Assembly: GCF_014145635.1 (NCBI RefSeq)
Contig: NZ_JACHTC010000005.1
Location: 124,001 to 188,000 of the forward strand
From: Myroides sp. WP-1
GTDB taxonomy: Bacteria > Bacteroidota > Bacteroidia > Flavobacteriales > Flavobacteriaceae
Direction: 5' to 3'
Length of the DNA: 64,000 bases
This document shows positions 8,033 through 20,024 of this stretch, in pieces. The number at the start of each line of letters is the position of its first letter. Within the stretch, counting starts at the first letter, position 1. A program made the translations under genes and the position numbers. The notes under the pieces are model-generated. The model worked only from the letters and a program-made list of their open reading frames with translations, was not told the origin of the DNA and did not search any database.

Positions 8033-10450
8033 ATGGAAGGAAAATTCGAAAATAACGAAAATACGAATATCAATATTCGAGAAGAATTAGAAAAGTATCT
8101 TATACATTGGAGATGGTTTGTTGTAAGTATTTTTCTTACACTAGTTCTTGCTTTTATCTACCTTCGTTATACAGAAAAAACCTATAAGGTTAACACAACC
8201 ATTGTAGTAAAAGACGAAAAACGAGGTGGCGGTATTTCTACTGAGCTCTCTGCTTTTGCTGATTTAGGTATGCTTTCAGGAGGTAAGAGTAACGTTGAAA
8301 ATGAGACTCAGATCTTATCTTCACGTACCTTAGCTGAACGAACAGTACGTCGTTTACAATTAAACATTACTTATATCAATGAAGGTCGCTTAATCAACAG
8401 TGAACTTTATAACAATAGCCCGATAGATTTTAATTTTATCGAACGCGTTTTTGACTTTGACAATATTACGTATACCTTCTATGCAAAAGACATTACAGAA
8501 ACGTCTTTTACACTTTTAGATAAAGACAAAGTTAACTTAGGAACCTTTGGATACAATACCACAATTGAAACGGTCTTAGGTAAATTGGTGGTTACAAAAA
8601 ATCAACCAAAACAAACTCCAACATTAAAAAAATTAAACTTAGAGCAAGTAGACCCAGAGGAAAGTGAAGAAATCAAGAATATTATTATTGAAATTACTCC
8701 TATTGAGAAAGTTACAGATTACTTTGTAAAAAACGTACAAATCTCTCCTACGGATAAATTTTCTAGTATTTTAGATTTATCGCTTCTTAGTCCTACACCA
8801 GCAAAAGCAGCTGATTATTTAGATAATTTAATTACTCTTTACAACGATGCTGCTGTTGCAGATAAACGCTATATATCAGAAAAGACATCTGAATTTATCG
8901 ATAGCCGTTTAAAGCTTATTACAGATGAATTAAGCGATGTTGAGAAATCAGTTGAAGGTTATAAATCTAGAAATAGCATTACAGACATTCCTACTGAATT
9001 AGGTCTGTTTTTACAAGATGCTAACGTTTATGACAAGCAAATTATAGAGAATGAAACGGAATTAAAAGTAGTTTCTTCTTTGATTGAATTTTTAAGAAAC
9101 AGCAAGCAAAATGAGCTTTTACCAAACTTGATTTCTTCGGATGCCAATGTTAATGCTCAGATAAACCAATACAATATGTTGGTTCTAGATCGCAATCGTA
9201 TTAGTTCGAGTTCGACAGATTTGAACCCTACTGTAGTAAAATATGACGATCAGATTTCTGCTATGCGTACTTCAGTTGCTGGTAGCTTATCTCGTTTAGA
9301 AAGTTCATTAAAAATTACAAAGAAAGAATTAGCAAGTAAAGAAAACGAATTGCGTTCTAAACTATCTCAAGTACCTAGACAAGAACGCGAGTTTAGAATC
9401 ATTGATAGACAGCAAAAAGTAAAAGAAGCAATCTACTTATACTTATTCCAAAAAAGAGAAGAAACTGCAATTACATTAGCAGCAACGGATCTTAATGCAA
9501 AAGTAATTGACACTGCAAAAAGTTCAGACAAACCTGTTTCTCCTAAAAAAATGATTGTTTTATTAGCAGCGTTAATTTTAGGTGGTTTGATTCCTTTTGC
9601 TATCATTTATTTGCGTTTATTACTTGATACAAAAGTTAAGAATAGACTAGATATTGAAAACAATACGAATGTACCTTTCTTAGGAGATATCCCGCATTCG
9701 GATGATAATGAAAACATCATTGACTTATCAAGTCGTTCAAGTTCTGCAGAAGCGTTGCGTATCATACGCACAAACTTGGAGTTCATGCTTGGAAACGTGA
9801 AAGAAGGAATGGCAAAAACCATTTTCTTAACTTCTACATTCCCGAAAGAAGGAAAGACATTTACTTCTGTAAATTTAGCAGCGACAATCGCTCTTTCTGG
9901 AAAACGCACTCTTTTAATTGGGATGGACTTGCGTAATCCTAGATTGGATGATTACTTAACATTACCTTCTAAAGGAGTTTCTGATTACCTATTGAGAAAG
10001 AATGTCGACATCGATCAATTCATTGTCAAAATTGACGGATATGAGAATCTCTTTGCTCTACCAGCAGGAACAATTCCGCCAAACCCAGCAGAGTTATTGA
10101 TGGGTGATGCCATTGATGCGATGTTTGCGAAGCTGAAAAAAGAGTATGACTACATCATTGTAGATACAGCACCAGTAAGTTTAGTAACAGATACCTTATT
10201 AATCAGTAAGTTCTCTGATACATTCATTTATGTAACAAGAGCGAATTACTTAGATAAACGCATGTTAAAACTTCCAACAGATTTACACCGCGAAGGCAAG
10301 TTGAAAAACATGTCTATTATCTTAAACGACACCATGACAATGAAAGGATATGGTGGTTATGGATACGGGTACGGATATGGGTATGGTTATGGACACGATG
10401 TTCAACAAGATAATCGCCCTTGGTGGAAAAAACTATTAAACCTAAAGTAA
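8033..10450 (+). CDS. polysaccharide chain-length regulator with tyrosine-kinase domain (Wzc-like)
   Basis: Inner-membrane co-polymerase and BY-kinase that works with the preceding Wza-like channel. A Wzz domain with a first membrane helix near residues 28-48 is followed by a long coiled coil (about 290-480) and a second helix near 505-525. The cytoplasmic kinase has Walker A TFPKEGKTFTS (about 600) and Walker A' LIGMDLRNPRLDDY. The tail is a run of alternating Gly and Tyr (about 10 Tyr, residues 770-790), the autophosphorylation cluster. At 805 residues it is a fused protein, as in other Gram-negatives. A terminator follows directly. Confidence 0.93.
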   Translation: MEGKFENNENTNINIREELEKYLIHWRWFVVSIFLTLVLAFIYLRYTEKTYKVNTTIVVKDEKRGGGISTELSAFADLGMLSGGKSNVENETQILSSRTLAERTVRRLQLNITYINEGRLINSELYNNSPIDFNFIERVFDFDNITYTFYAKDITETSFTLLDKDKVNLGTFGYNTTIETVLGKLVVTKNQPKQTPTLKKLNLEQVDPEESEEIKNIIIEITPIEKVTDYFVKNVQISPTDKFSSILDLSLLSPTPAKAADYLDNLITLYNDAAVADKRYISEKTSEFIDSRLKLITDELSDVEKSVEGYKSRNSITDIPTELGLFLQDANVYDKQIIENETELKVVSSLIEFLRNSKQNELLPNLISSDANVNAQINQYNMLVLDRNRISSSSTDLNPTVVKYDDQISAMRTSVAGSLSRLESSLKITKKELASKENELRSKLSQVPRQEREFRIIDRQQKVKEAIYLYLFQKREETAITLAATDLNAKVIDTAKSSDKPVSPKKMIVLLAALILGGLIPFAIIYLRLLLDTKVKNRLDIENNTNVPFLGDIPHSDDNENIIDLSSRSSSAEALRIIRTNLEFMLGNVKEGMAKTIFLTSTFPKEGKTFTSVNLAATIALSGKRTLLIGMDLRNPRLDDYLTLPSKGVSDYLLRKNVDIDQFIVKIDGYENLFALPAGTIPPNPAELLMGDAIDAMFAKLKKEYDYIIVDTAPVSLVTDTLLISKFSDTFIYVTRANYLDKRMLKLPTDLHREGKLKNMSIILNDTMTMKGYGGYGYGYGYGYGYGHDVQQDNRPWWKKLLNLK

Positions 10451-10462
10451 CAGAATAAAAGC

Positions 10463-10495
10463 AAAAGGCTGACATTGTACAATGTCAGCCTTTTT
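10463..10495 (+). terminator. intrinsic terminator after wzc-like gene
   Basis: AAAAGGCTGACATT, a GTAC loop and AATGTCAGCCTTTTT form a perfect 14-bp stem followed by a T-run. Confidence 0.92.
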
Positions 10496-10617
10496 ACTAA
10501 TATTACTTTTTTACTCGTCCAAAAATAACAATAAAGCAATATTACTTATACATTTTATAAACTTAACAATTCTACTGTTATATCCCTGAATTAGCGCGTT
10601 TTTTCAATGCTTATGCT

Positions 10618-10625
10618 TATATTTG
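10618..10625 (+). promoter_or_regulatory. candidate -7 box (TATATTTG) for icd
   Basis: Exact TAnnTTTG match 71 nt before the icd ATG. The intergenic stretch 10496-10696 otherwise shows only AT-rich DNA. The -33 element is not evident. Confidence 0.45.
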
Positions 10626-10633
10626 CTTTATAA

Positions 10634-12916
<2,283 letters not shown>

Positions 12917-12934
12917 ATCATAGCTCATTCATAT

Positions 12935-12965
12935 AAAAAGGCTGTCTAAATAGACAGCCTTTTTT
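12935..12965 (+). terminator. intrinsic terminator after icd
   Basis: AAAAAGGCTGTCTA, AA, TAGACAGCCTTTTT is a perfect stem with a T-run. Confidence 0.9.
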
Positions 12966-12976
12966 ATTTTCATACC

Positions 12977-13006
12977 AAAAAAAGAAGGACTGAAATCAGT
13001 CCTTCT
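12977..13006 (-). terminator. intrinsic terminator of purB
   Basis: On the minus strand AGAAGGACTGA, TT, TCAGTCCTTCT is followed by a run of T (the plus-strand A-run at 12977-12983). It lies 8 nt past the purB stop. Confidence 0.85.
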
Positions 13007-13013
13007 CTATATG

Positions 13014-14357
13014 TTAAACTCCCAAATAATTACTTGGGGTAATTTGTTTTAATTCTCCTTTAATAGTATCACTTACCGCTAAGGTATCAATAAAATTGTG
13101 AATAGAATCTCTATTGATCACGGTATTGGTACGCGTTAAATCTTTCAATGCTTCGTAAGGATTTGGATACCCTTCTCTTCTCAAGATCGTTTGAATTGCC
13201 TCAGCCACTACAGCCCAATTCTTATCTAAATCTTCTGCAAACTTATCTGCATTTAAAAGCAATTTATTTAATCCTTTTAATGTAGCTTCAAAAGCAATGA
13301 TTGTATGTCCCATTGGCACACCAATGTTTCTCAGCACTGTGCTATCTGTTAAATCACGTTGTAATCTAGACAAAGGCAATTTTGCAGCTAAATGTTCGAA
13401 AATAGCATTGGCAATACCTAAATTTCCTTCTGAATTTTCAAAATCGATTGGATTCACTTTGTGCGGCATAGCGGAAGAACCAATCTCTCCTGCTTTGATT
13501 TTTTGCTTGAAATAATCCATAGATACATACGTCCAAATATCTCGATCTAAATCGATCAAAATCGTATTGATTCGCTTCAATGCATCAAAGAAAGCAGCAA
13601 AATGATCATAATGCTCAATTTGTGTTGTTGGGAAAGAATACTTTAATCCCAAACTCAATTCGACGAAATCCTCACCAAACTGCTTCCAATCGTTTTTAGG
13701 ATAGGCTACATGGTGTGCGTTAAAGTTACCTGTTGCTCCACCAAACTTAGCGGCAAAAGGAACATTATTCAGCAAACGCAACTGTTCTTCTAAACGTTGA
13801 ACAAACACGTTGATTTCTTTTCCTAAACGCGTTGGCGATGCAGGTTGTCCATGTGTTCTTGCCAACATGGGAACATCTGCCCACTCCTTACTCAAATCCT
13901 TTAACTTATTCACGACAGAAACAAATAAAGGCATATACACTTCGTGAAATGCTTCTTTTGTCAATAAGGGAATCGAGGTATTATTAATGTCTTGAGAAGT
14001 CAATCCGAAGTGAATGAATTCTTTGTACTGCTCTAATCCTAAACGATCAAAAGCATCTTTGATAAAATACTCAACAGCCTTTACATCGTGGTTAGTTACT
14101 TTTTCCTTTTCTTTAATCCAAAGTGCATCTTCTGCTGTAAAATCTTTGTATAATTTTCGTAATTCTGGAAATAGATCAGGTGAGATTCCACTCAATTGCG
14201 GAAGATTATATTCACATAGCGCAATAAAATATTCAACCTCAACTAATACTCTATACTTAATTAGAGCCTCTTCGGAAAAATATTGAGCTAATGATTGGGT
14301 TTTACCTCTATAACGCCCGTCAATAGGCGAAATCGCATTTAATTCTGTAAGCATCAT
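13014..14357 (-). CDS. purB: adenylosuccinate lyase
   Basis: Catalyses two fumarate-releasing steps of purine synthesis (SAICAR to AICAR, and adenylosuccinate to AMP). The signature loop is present as GEIGSSAMPHKVNPIDFEN, with the catalytic Ser in the SS pair and a TSQDINNTS segment near residue 120. The N-terminal LNAISPIDGRYR is typical of the E. coli-like subgroup, and 447 residues is the normal length. Two adjacent ATG codons (14357 and 14354) cannot be separated; the second would lose only one Met. It is a single-gene unit with its own terminator. Confidence 0.96.
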   Translation of the reverse strand: MMLTELNAISPIDGRYRGKTQSLAQYFSEEALIKYRVLVEVEYFIALCEYNLPQLSGISPDLFPELRKLYKDFTAEDALWIKEKEKVTNHDVKAVEYFIKDAFDRLGLEQYKEFIHFGLTSQDINNTSIPLLTKEAFHEVYMPLFVSVVNKLKDLSKEWADVPMLARTHGQPASPTRLGKEINVFVQRLEEQLRLLNNVPFAAKFGGATGNFNAHHVAYPKNDWKQFGEDFVELSLGLKYSFPTTQIEHYDHFAAFFDALKRINTILIDLDRDIWTYVSMDYFKQKIKAGEIGSSAMPHKVNPIDFENSEGNLGIANAIFEHLAAKLPLSRLQRDLTDSTVLRNIGVPMGHTIIAFEATLKGLNKLLLNADKFAEDLDKNWAVVAEAIQTILRREGYPNPYEALKDLTRTNTVINRDSIHNFIDTLAVSDTIKGELKQITPSNYLGV

Positions 14358-14519
14358 TTAGATTGTGTTGTTAAGATACAAAGATAGTATTTTTTGTCTT
14401 TTTGTTTTTTGCTTTTGATGATTTCAATAGAAAAAGTAAGCTTCCCAGTATTTCATCAAGAAATATCAGAAAGTAACAGTGTCCGTTACTTCGCTTTTAT
14501 TTTTCTTTTCCATCAGGCA

Positions 14520-15374
14520 TTAAATTGCTTTAGACCATTCTTTGATCGCGTCTTTATTCATTTTTACGTAATCGAGATTATTTGCTTTTTCGGCTAACTC
14601 TAACGCTACCTTAGCTGTTTCTACTGCTCCGATTTTATCTCCTGCTTTAGCTTGAATTTGAGATTTTAAACGCACAAAATAATACGGAACTTTATCTGCA
14701 GATTTCTCTATGGCTTTGTTGATCCAAGATAGTGCTTTAGTCAAATCTTTTCCTGTTAAATAGAAATATTCTGCAGCCGCATAGTAATCAACAACTTTAG
14801 GTCCCTCAAATGTCTCAGTAATACTTTCCATAGCTAAGTTGTCTGTTGGTACTTTAAATCGCACAGGAACTAAAGTACGCTCCCACATGATTTCCAAATC
14901 AGCATAATCAATATTTACGTTGTTAACCGCCATGGTAAACGTTTCAAACTTTCGATCTAAATTTTGAACTTTTACTTTAGTTGACAAGGCTATTTTAGAC
15001 TCCTCCCATTTTTCAGGTAATCCCCAACTGTTGGTGTCTTTATAAAAGATCACTTCCCACTCTTCTACTTTGGGAATTGTAAAAATGGCATAAGAACCTT
15101 TTTTCAATACTTTACCATCAATTTCAACGTCATTCGCAAAAGTCACAACGGTGTTCATATTTGCTCCCGTACGCCATAAACGTCCATAAGGGACTAAATC
15201 ACCAAAGACTAAACGCCCACGCATATTGGGTCTTGAATAATCAATAGTCACGTCTGTAAGACCTACTACCTGGTGAATTTCGGATTTCGTACTTGTAGGA
15301 GGGGTTTGTACCTGAGCTTGTACTGCGGATAGCGCAAACACAGCTAAACTAGTAACAACAAACTTTTTTATCAT
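14520..15374 (-). CDS. DUF2911 domain-containing secreted protein
   Basis: A 284-residue exported protein of unknown activity. A Sec signal peptide (residues 1-20, ending in VQA) precedes a DUF2911 domain (about 30-180) with the recognisable GLTDVTIDYSRPNMRGR and YGRLWRTGANMNT segments. The C-terminal third contains helical repeats (YYAAAEYFYLTGKDLTKA) that look like tetratricopeptide-type hairpins. The family is common and abundant in Bacteroidota, but its function is unknown. It is flanked by 160 nt up to purB and about 130 nt down to dsbD, so it is probably transcribed alone. Confidence 0.85.
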   Translation of the reverse strand: MIKKFVVTSLAVFALSAVQAQVQTPPTSTKSEIHQVVGLTDVTIDYSRPNMRGRLVFGDLVPYGRLWRTGANMNTVVTFANDVEIDGKVLKKGSYAIFTIPKVEEWEVIFYKDTNSWGLPEKWEESKIALSTKVKVQNLDRKFETFTMAVNNVNIDYADLEIMWERTLVPVRFKVPTDNLAMESITETFEGPKVVDYYAAAEYFYLTGKDLTKALSWINKAIEKSADKVPYYFVRLKSQIQAKAGDKIGAVETAKVALELAEKANNLDYVKMNKDAIKEWSKAI

Positions 15375-15461
15375 GTTTATCAGTATTTTATGGTCTTTGT
15401 TATTTTAAATTTTAAGCTTACAATTTATTAATTAATCTGCTGATTTAGTCTTAAAATAAAC

Positions 15462-15493
15462 AAAAAAAAGCGACCGAATTTCGATCGCTTTTT
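15462..15493 (-). terminator. intrinsic terminator downstream of dsbD
   Basis: AAAAAGCGA...TCGCTTTTT with an inner GATCG/CGACC partial stem lies 12 nt past the dsbD stop. A/T tracts on both sides make it usable from both strands. Confidence 0.75.
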
Positions 15494-15504
15494 GTATTTA
15501 GAAT

Positions 15505-17487
15505 TTATTTTCCTTTTTGAATTCCACCTTCTAACCATGTTTTATATTCTTCTACATCGGGGGTGTATCCTACTGGTTCAGATAAACGTTGTCCTGCACC
15601 ATCTAAGACAATATAGTAAGGTTGTGCATTGGCGTGGTAGTGTTTCATTTGGAAATCACTCCATTTATTTCCAATGGTCTTAATTTTCTTGCCTGTTGTT
15701 TCAGAAATGTACTGTTCATTTTCTGGCAATTCTTTTTTATCATCTACATAAAGAGAGATTAAAACAACCTCATTTTTCAGTAGCGCTAAAATTGCAGGAT
15801 CTGACCAAACATAGTCTTCCATTTTACGACAATTCACACAAGCAAACCCTGTAAAATCTAATAAAACGGGTTTATTAACTGATTTCGCATAAGCCATTCC
15901 TTGTTCATAATCCGTAAAAGCAACGATGTCATGTGCTCCATATTTGGCTCCTTCTGGCAATACTTCTGTTGCGGTAGATCCACCACCGCCTTTTCCACCA
16001 ACTCCATACGGACTTTCAGCATACGTCATTGGAGGAGGGAAACCCGAAATAATTTTCAATGGTGCTCCCCATAAACCAGGTACTAAATAAATGGTAAATG
16101 TTGTAACAAACAACGCCATAAATAAGCGTCCTACGGAGATGCTATCCATTGGAGAATCATGAGGTAATCTGATTTTACCAAACAGATATAAAGCCCAAGC
16201 TCCAAAGATGGTGATCCAAATAGCTAAGAATACTTCTCTTTCCAACCAATGCGCTTGCAATACAAGATCCGCATTTGATAAGAATTTAAATGCTAGTGCT
16301 AATTCTAAGAATCCTAAAGACACTTTTACGGTATTCAACCATCCACCAGAACGCGGCATAGAGTTTAACCATCCTGGGAACATTGCAAATAACATAAATG
16401 GAAGTGCTAAAGCCAAAGAAAAACCTAACATTCCAACAATTGGTGCAATTCCTCCTTTAGATGCGGCTTCCACTAATAAAGTTCCTACAATCGGTCCAGT
16501 ACAAGAGAATGAAACAATAGCTAGGGCTAAAGCCATGAATAAAATTCCTATTATACCACCTCTATCAGCTTGTGAGTCTACTTTGTTCGCCCATGAATTT
16601 GGCAGCATAATTTCAAATGCTCCCAAGAAAGACGTTGCAAATACAACAAGCAACAAGAAGAAAATCACATTGAAATATACGTTTGTAGACAGGGCATTAA
16701 GTGAATCAGCACCAAAAATTGCTGTTACAATAGTTCCCAAAACAACGTAGATCAAAATAATAGACAAACCGTAAATAATGGCATTTTTAATTCCTTTTGC
16801 TCGTGTCTTACTTTGTTTCGTAAAGAAGCTCACAGTCATTGGAATCATTGGAAACACACAAGGTGTTAACAAAGCAGCAAATCCGGAGAAAAAAGCTAGG
16901 ATAAAGATTGTAAATAATCCTCTTTTCTCTTCTGTTTTAGGGGCTGCAGTAGTATCCGTTGCTGAAGCAGTTTCTTCCTTCGCTGTAGTACTCTTACTTT
17001 CATACGCTTCGAAGTTTTCTACTTCTGTAACTTGTAAAGTTTTTAAATCGTATACAAAAAGATTGCTTTGACTAATACAAACATCTAAACACACTTGGTA
17101 TCCCAATTCTACTTGGATATTCGGTGTATCTGGGTTCGTTAATTTAATGTCTTGAACCAGTTGAACAGGACCTACAAAATAGGTTTCATCCACCTCAAAG
17201 ACATCGTTATAAACGGTTTTGGTTTCGCTTTCTTTGGCATCACCAACCAGTTCGTAGTTTCCTTCAATATTGTTGTATATAAATTCCGTCGGCAGGGGTC
17301 CTCCATCAGCGGTATACTGGGAATACATGTGCCAACCATTTTCGATAATACCATTCCATGTAATGGTATATTCGGTATCGGATTTCTTCTCAATTTTCGT
17401 GGTCCATTTGGCAGGATTTTCCATCATCTGCGCTTGAACACTAAAAATAGACACAAAGAAAAATAGCAAATAAGCTAATTTTTTCAT
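15505..17487 (-). CDS. dsbD: protein-disulfide reductase DsbD
   Basis: Moves reducing equivalents from cytoplasmic thioredoxin across the inner membrane to periplasmic partners. A signal peptide (1-19) leads to an N-terminal DsbD alpha-like domain (about 25-150) with the Cys pair in YQVCLDVCIS. The central transmembrane domain (about 195-480) has its Cys in LTPCVFPM and SFSCTGPIVG. The C-terminal thioredoxin domain has the active site FACVNCRK near residues 546-553. All six redox cysteines expected for a working protein are present, and 660 residues is in the family range. Its start overlaps the tilS stop by 4 nt. Confidence 0.93.
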   Translation of the reverse strand: MKKLAYLLFFFVSIFSVQAQMMENPAKWTTKIEKKSDTEYTITWNGIIENGWHMYSQYTADGGPLPTEFIYNNIEGNYELVGDAKESETKTVYNDVFEVDETYFVGPVQLVQDIKLTNPDTPNIQVELGYQVCLDVCISQSNLFVYDLKTLQVTEVENFEAYESKSTTAKEETASATDTTAAPKTEEKRGLFTIFILAFFSGFAALLTPCVFPMIPMTVSFFTKQSKTRAKGIKNAIIYGLSIILIYVVLGTIVTAIFGADSLNALSTNVYFNVIFFLLLVVFATSFLGAFEIMLPNSWANKVDSQADRGGIIGILFMALALAIVSFSCTGPIVGTLLVEAASKGGIAPIVGMLGFSLALALPFMLFAMFPGWLNSMPRSGGWLNTVKVSLGFLELALAFKFLSNADLVLQAHWLEREVFLAIWITIFGAWALYLFGKIRLPHDSPMDSISVGRLFMALFVTTFTIYLVPGLWGAPLKIISGFPPPMTYAESPYGVGGKGGGGSTATEVLPEGAKYGAHDIVAFTDYEQGMAYAKSVNKPVLLDFTGFACVNCRKMEDYVWSDPAILALLKNEVVLISLYVDDKKELPENEQYISETTGKKIKTIGNKWSDFQMKHYHANAQPYYIVLDGAGQRLSEPVGYTPDVEEYKTWLEGGIQKGK

Positions 17488-18806
17488 ACGGTTAATTTAA
17501 TTTTTAAAACATTAATAGTTGTACTTCTTACCTTAAATCGTTCATCCATTCGACTTCCAATAATCCATACAATGGTATCTCCTGAGCATAATAACCACAG
17601 ATTTTCCTTCTGCAATTGGGTCATTTTCTCATCTTTTACATATTTAGAAATTCGCTTTGTTCCTTTCATTCCAAAGGGCACAAAATAATCTCCTTTTTTA
17701 GGTTTGCGAATAAGCAGCGGAAACTGCAATTTATCTCGGTCGAGATACGCACACAAAGAGTCCGATGTCAATTCAATTTTAGTTCTGTCATAAGTTTTAG
17801 CTGTTACGTGTATTGGTTGTTTAATTGTTTGGTTCTCTTGTAAATAATAAGAATCTCCTGGTTCTTCTACCATCTTACTTTTTAATCTCAATAATAGATG
17901 TGCTCTATCTTTGATCAAGTAATAGTGTTCTGCTGGGATTCTCTTGCCATTTTCTGCCTTGACTAAATCAGCAATATCGTTCCATGCCTTAAAACCATAA
18001 GGTTCTAACCATTTATACAAATACGCTTTAGGCAAAGACAACTCACTTAATTCTTTTAAAGGAAATAACAAGTCATCTCCTTGTCTAATGACAACTTTCT
18101 CAAACATCATCTTGCTTGCATCTTCACTCATCTGATGTGTTTCTTTTAAATGCGCAACAGTCTGTTGAAAAGCTTGATCCAGTTGTTGATTGATTTCTTT
18201 AAAAACCGGCAAGATATTTTTTCTTATCTTATTTCGCAAATATTTTGTTTGCGCATTTGTATAATCTTCCCGCCAAATCAATTGATTAGCTTCTGCATAT
18301 TGTTCAATTTCCTCTCGTGTAAACACTAACAATGGCCGCCGAATATAATCTGTTTTTTCTGGTATTCCTAGCAATCCTTCAATTCCTGTTCCCCTAGAAA
18401 AATTAATAAAAAACGTTTCCATTGAATCATCCAAGTGATGTGCTGTGAGTAAAAACTTTGATTTTCCTTGTTCTATTACTTCTTCAAACCAGTGGTAACG
18501 CAATTCACGTGCAGCGACTTGAATAGATACTTTTTGGGTTGTTGCATAGGCATTGGTGTCAAATTCCCGTACAATACAAGGTACATTTAACTGCTGACAA
18601 ACCTGTTCAACAAATTGCTGATCCAGTACACTATCCGTTCCTCTTAAATGAAAATTACAATGTGCAACTGTAATATCTAGTCCCAAACGATGACATAATT
18701 GCAATAGCACAAGACTATCTATACCACCACTAACCGCAATTAAAAGGGGATGTACTGTTAATTCAGCAAAATTTAATTCAATGTGTTTTTTAAACTTACT
18801 TTCCAT
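17484..18806 (-). CDS. tilS: tRNA(Ile)-lysidine synthetase
   Basis: Modifies C34 of the AUA-reading tRNA(Ile) to lysidine, an essential decoding step. The PP-loop SGGIDSLVLLQL is at residues 25-36, with a following HCNFHLRGTDS segment and LTAHHLDDSMETF. Its 440 residues are normal and include the C-terminal substrate-binding domains (about 200-440). It overlaps dsbD by 4 nt, so translation is likely coupled. The pairing is probably only positional. Confidence 0.94.
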   Translation of the reverse strand: MESKFKKHIELNFAELTVHPLLIAVSGGIDSLVLLQLCHRLGLDITVAHCNFHLRGTDSVLDQQFVEQVCQQLNVPCIVREFDTNAYATTQKVSIQVAARELRYHWFEEVIEQGKSKFLLTAHHLDDSMETFFINFSRGTGIEGLLGIPEKTDYIRRPLLVFTREEIEQYAEANQLIWREDYTNAQTKYLRNKIRKNILPVFKEINQQLDQAFQQTVAHLKETHQMSEDASKMMFEKVVIRQGDDLLFPLKELSELSLPKAYLYKWLEPYGFKAWNDIADLVKAENGKRIPAEHYYLIKDRAHLLLRLKSKMVEEPGDSYYLQENQTIKQPIHVTAKTYDRTKIELTSDSLCAYLDRDKLQFPLLIRKPKKGDYFVPFGMKGTKRISKYVKDEKMTQLQKENLWLLCSGDTIVWIIGSRMDERFKVRSTTINVLKIKLTV

Positions 18807-18931
18807 GGATTACCTCAACATAACTAATTCAATTGGCGGATAATTGTTAACCTTTATTCACAATTGACTAGCAAACTTCAAAAATACCTCTTTTTTCATA
18901 AAAAACCTTTACAACACCTTCATTTCTGTGT

Positions 18932-18960
18932 ATAAAAAAACCACAAAAAATATTTTGTGG
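18932..18960 (-). terminator. intrinsic terminator of the PASTA-rluD operon
   Basis: On the minus strand ACCACAAAA, TATT, TTTTGTGGT is followed by TTTTTTT, 8 nt past the rluD stop. Confidence 0.88.
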
Positions 18961-18967
18961 TCTTATC

Positions 18968-20011
18968 TTATTCAAGCTCAAGAGCAGAATTTTGAGCATA
19001 GGTTCTCCATTTTTCAATACAGGCTACCATATCTTGTGGGACTTCCGAATCAAAGCGCATGTACTCTTTGGTTACAGGATGTTCAAACCCCAATGTTTTG
19101 GCATGTAGTGCTTGTCTAGGTAAAAGTTGAAAACAGTTTTCGACAAACTGTTTATACTTGGTAAAGGTTGTTCCTTTTAGAATGAGGTTTCCACCATAGC
19201 GTTCATCATTAAACAAGGTATGTCCGATGTGTTTCATGTGCACTCGTATTTGATGTGTACGTCCTGTTTCTAATCGACAAGAAACAAGAGTAACATAGCC
19301 AAAGCGCTCTAAAACTTTATAATGTGTAACGGCCCATTTTCCTTTTTCTTCCTCGTCAAAAGCAGCCATCTGCATGCGATCCTTCACATGTCGTCCTATG
19401 TAACTTTCGATTGTACCTTGATCCTCTACAACATTTCCCCACACTAAGGCAACATACTCACGCTCTGTTGTTTTCTCAGCAAATTGACGTTGAAGCTCTG
19501 TCATGGTCCATTCTGTTTTGGCTACAACCAGCAATCCACTTGTATCCTTGTCAATTCGGTGCACTAATCCGGGGCGTTCACTGCTATTTAGCGGCAGATT
19601 ATCAAAGTGATAGGCTAAAGCGTTAACTAGCGTTCCTGTATAATTACCATGTCCTGGGTGTACCACCAAGCCAGGTTCTTTATTAACGATCAATAAAGAA
19701 TCGTCTTCGTATACAATGTTTAAAGGAATGTTTTCTGGAATGATGATATTCTCAAATGGAGGTTGTTTCATTAATACGCGAACAACATCTAAAGCCTTTA
19801 CCTTGTGGTTGGACTTTACAGGGATGTCATTCACAAAAATATTTCCATTTGATGCGGCTTGTTGAATTTTATTGCGCGTTGCATTTTCAACTAAATTCAT
19901 CAAAAATTTATCTACGCGTAAGGGCGCTTGTCCTTTACCCGCTTCAAATCGAAAATGCTCGTACAATTCTTCTTCAAAATCGTCGAACATTTCATTTACG
20001 TTTTCTTGCAT
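18968..20011 (-). CDS. rluD: RluA/RluD-family pseudouridine synthase
   Basis: Converts uridines of 23S rRNA to pseudouridine. An S4-like RNA-binding domain occupies residues about 30-90 (RVDKFLMNLVENATRNKIQQA). The catalytic domain carries the Asp motif HRIDKDTSGLLVVAK, and the conserved GRTHQIRVHMKHIGHTL segment follows. Its 347 residues match RluD homologues rather than shorter RluA/C forms. It is 13 nt downstream of the PASTA gene in one transcript ended by the hairpin at 18932-18960. The RluD assignment (positions 1911/1915/1917) is by family resemblance. Confidence 0.92.
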   Translation of the reverse strand: MQENVNEMFDDFEEELYEHFRFEAGKGQAPLRVDKFLMNLVENATRNKIQQAASNGNIFVNDIPVKSNHKVKALDVVRVLMKQPPFENIIIPENIPLNIVYEDDSLLIVNKEPGLVVHPGHGNYTGTLVNALAYHFDNLPLNSSERPGLVHRIDKDTSGLLVVAKTEWTMTELQRQFAEKTTEREYVALVWGNVVEDQGTIESYIGRHVKDRMQMAAFDEEEKGKWAVTHYKVLERFGYVTLVSCRLETGRTHQIRVHMKHIGHTLFNDERYGGNLILKGTTFTKYKQFVENCFQLLPRQALHAKTLGFEHPVTKEYMRFDSEVPQDMVACIEKWRTYAQNSALELE

Positions 20012-20024
20012 AACTTATGTTATC

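Noticed and set aside
16208..16750. 180-codon plus-strand ORF inside dsbD
   Set aside because: Antisense shadow of a well-supported gene.
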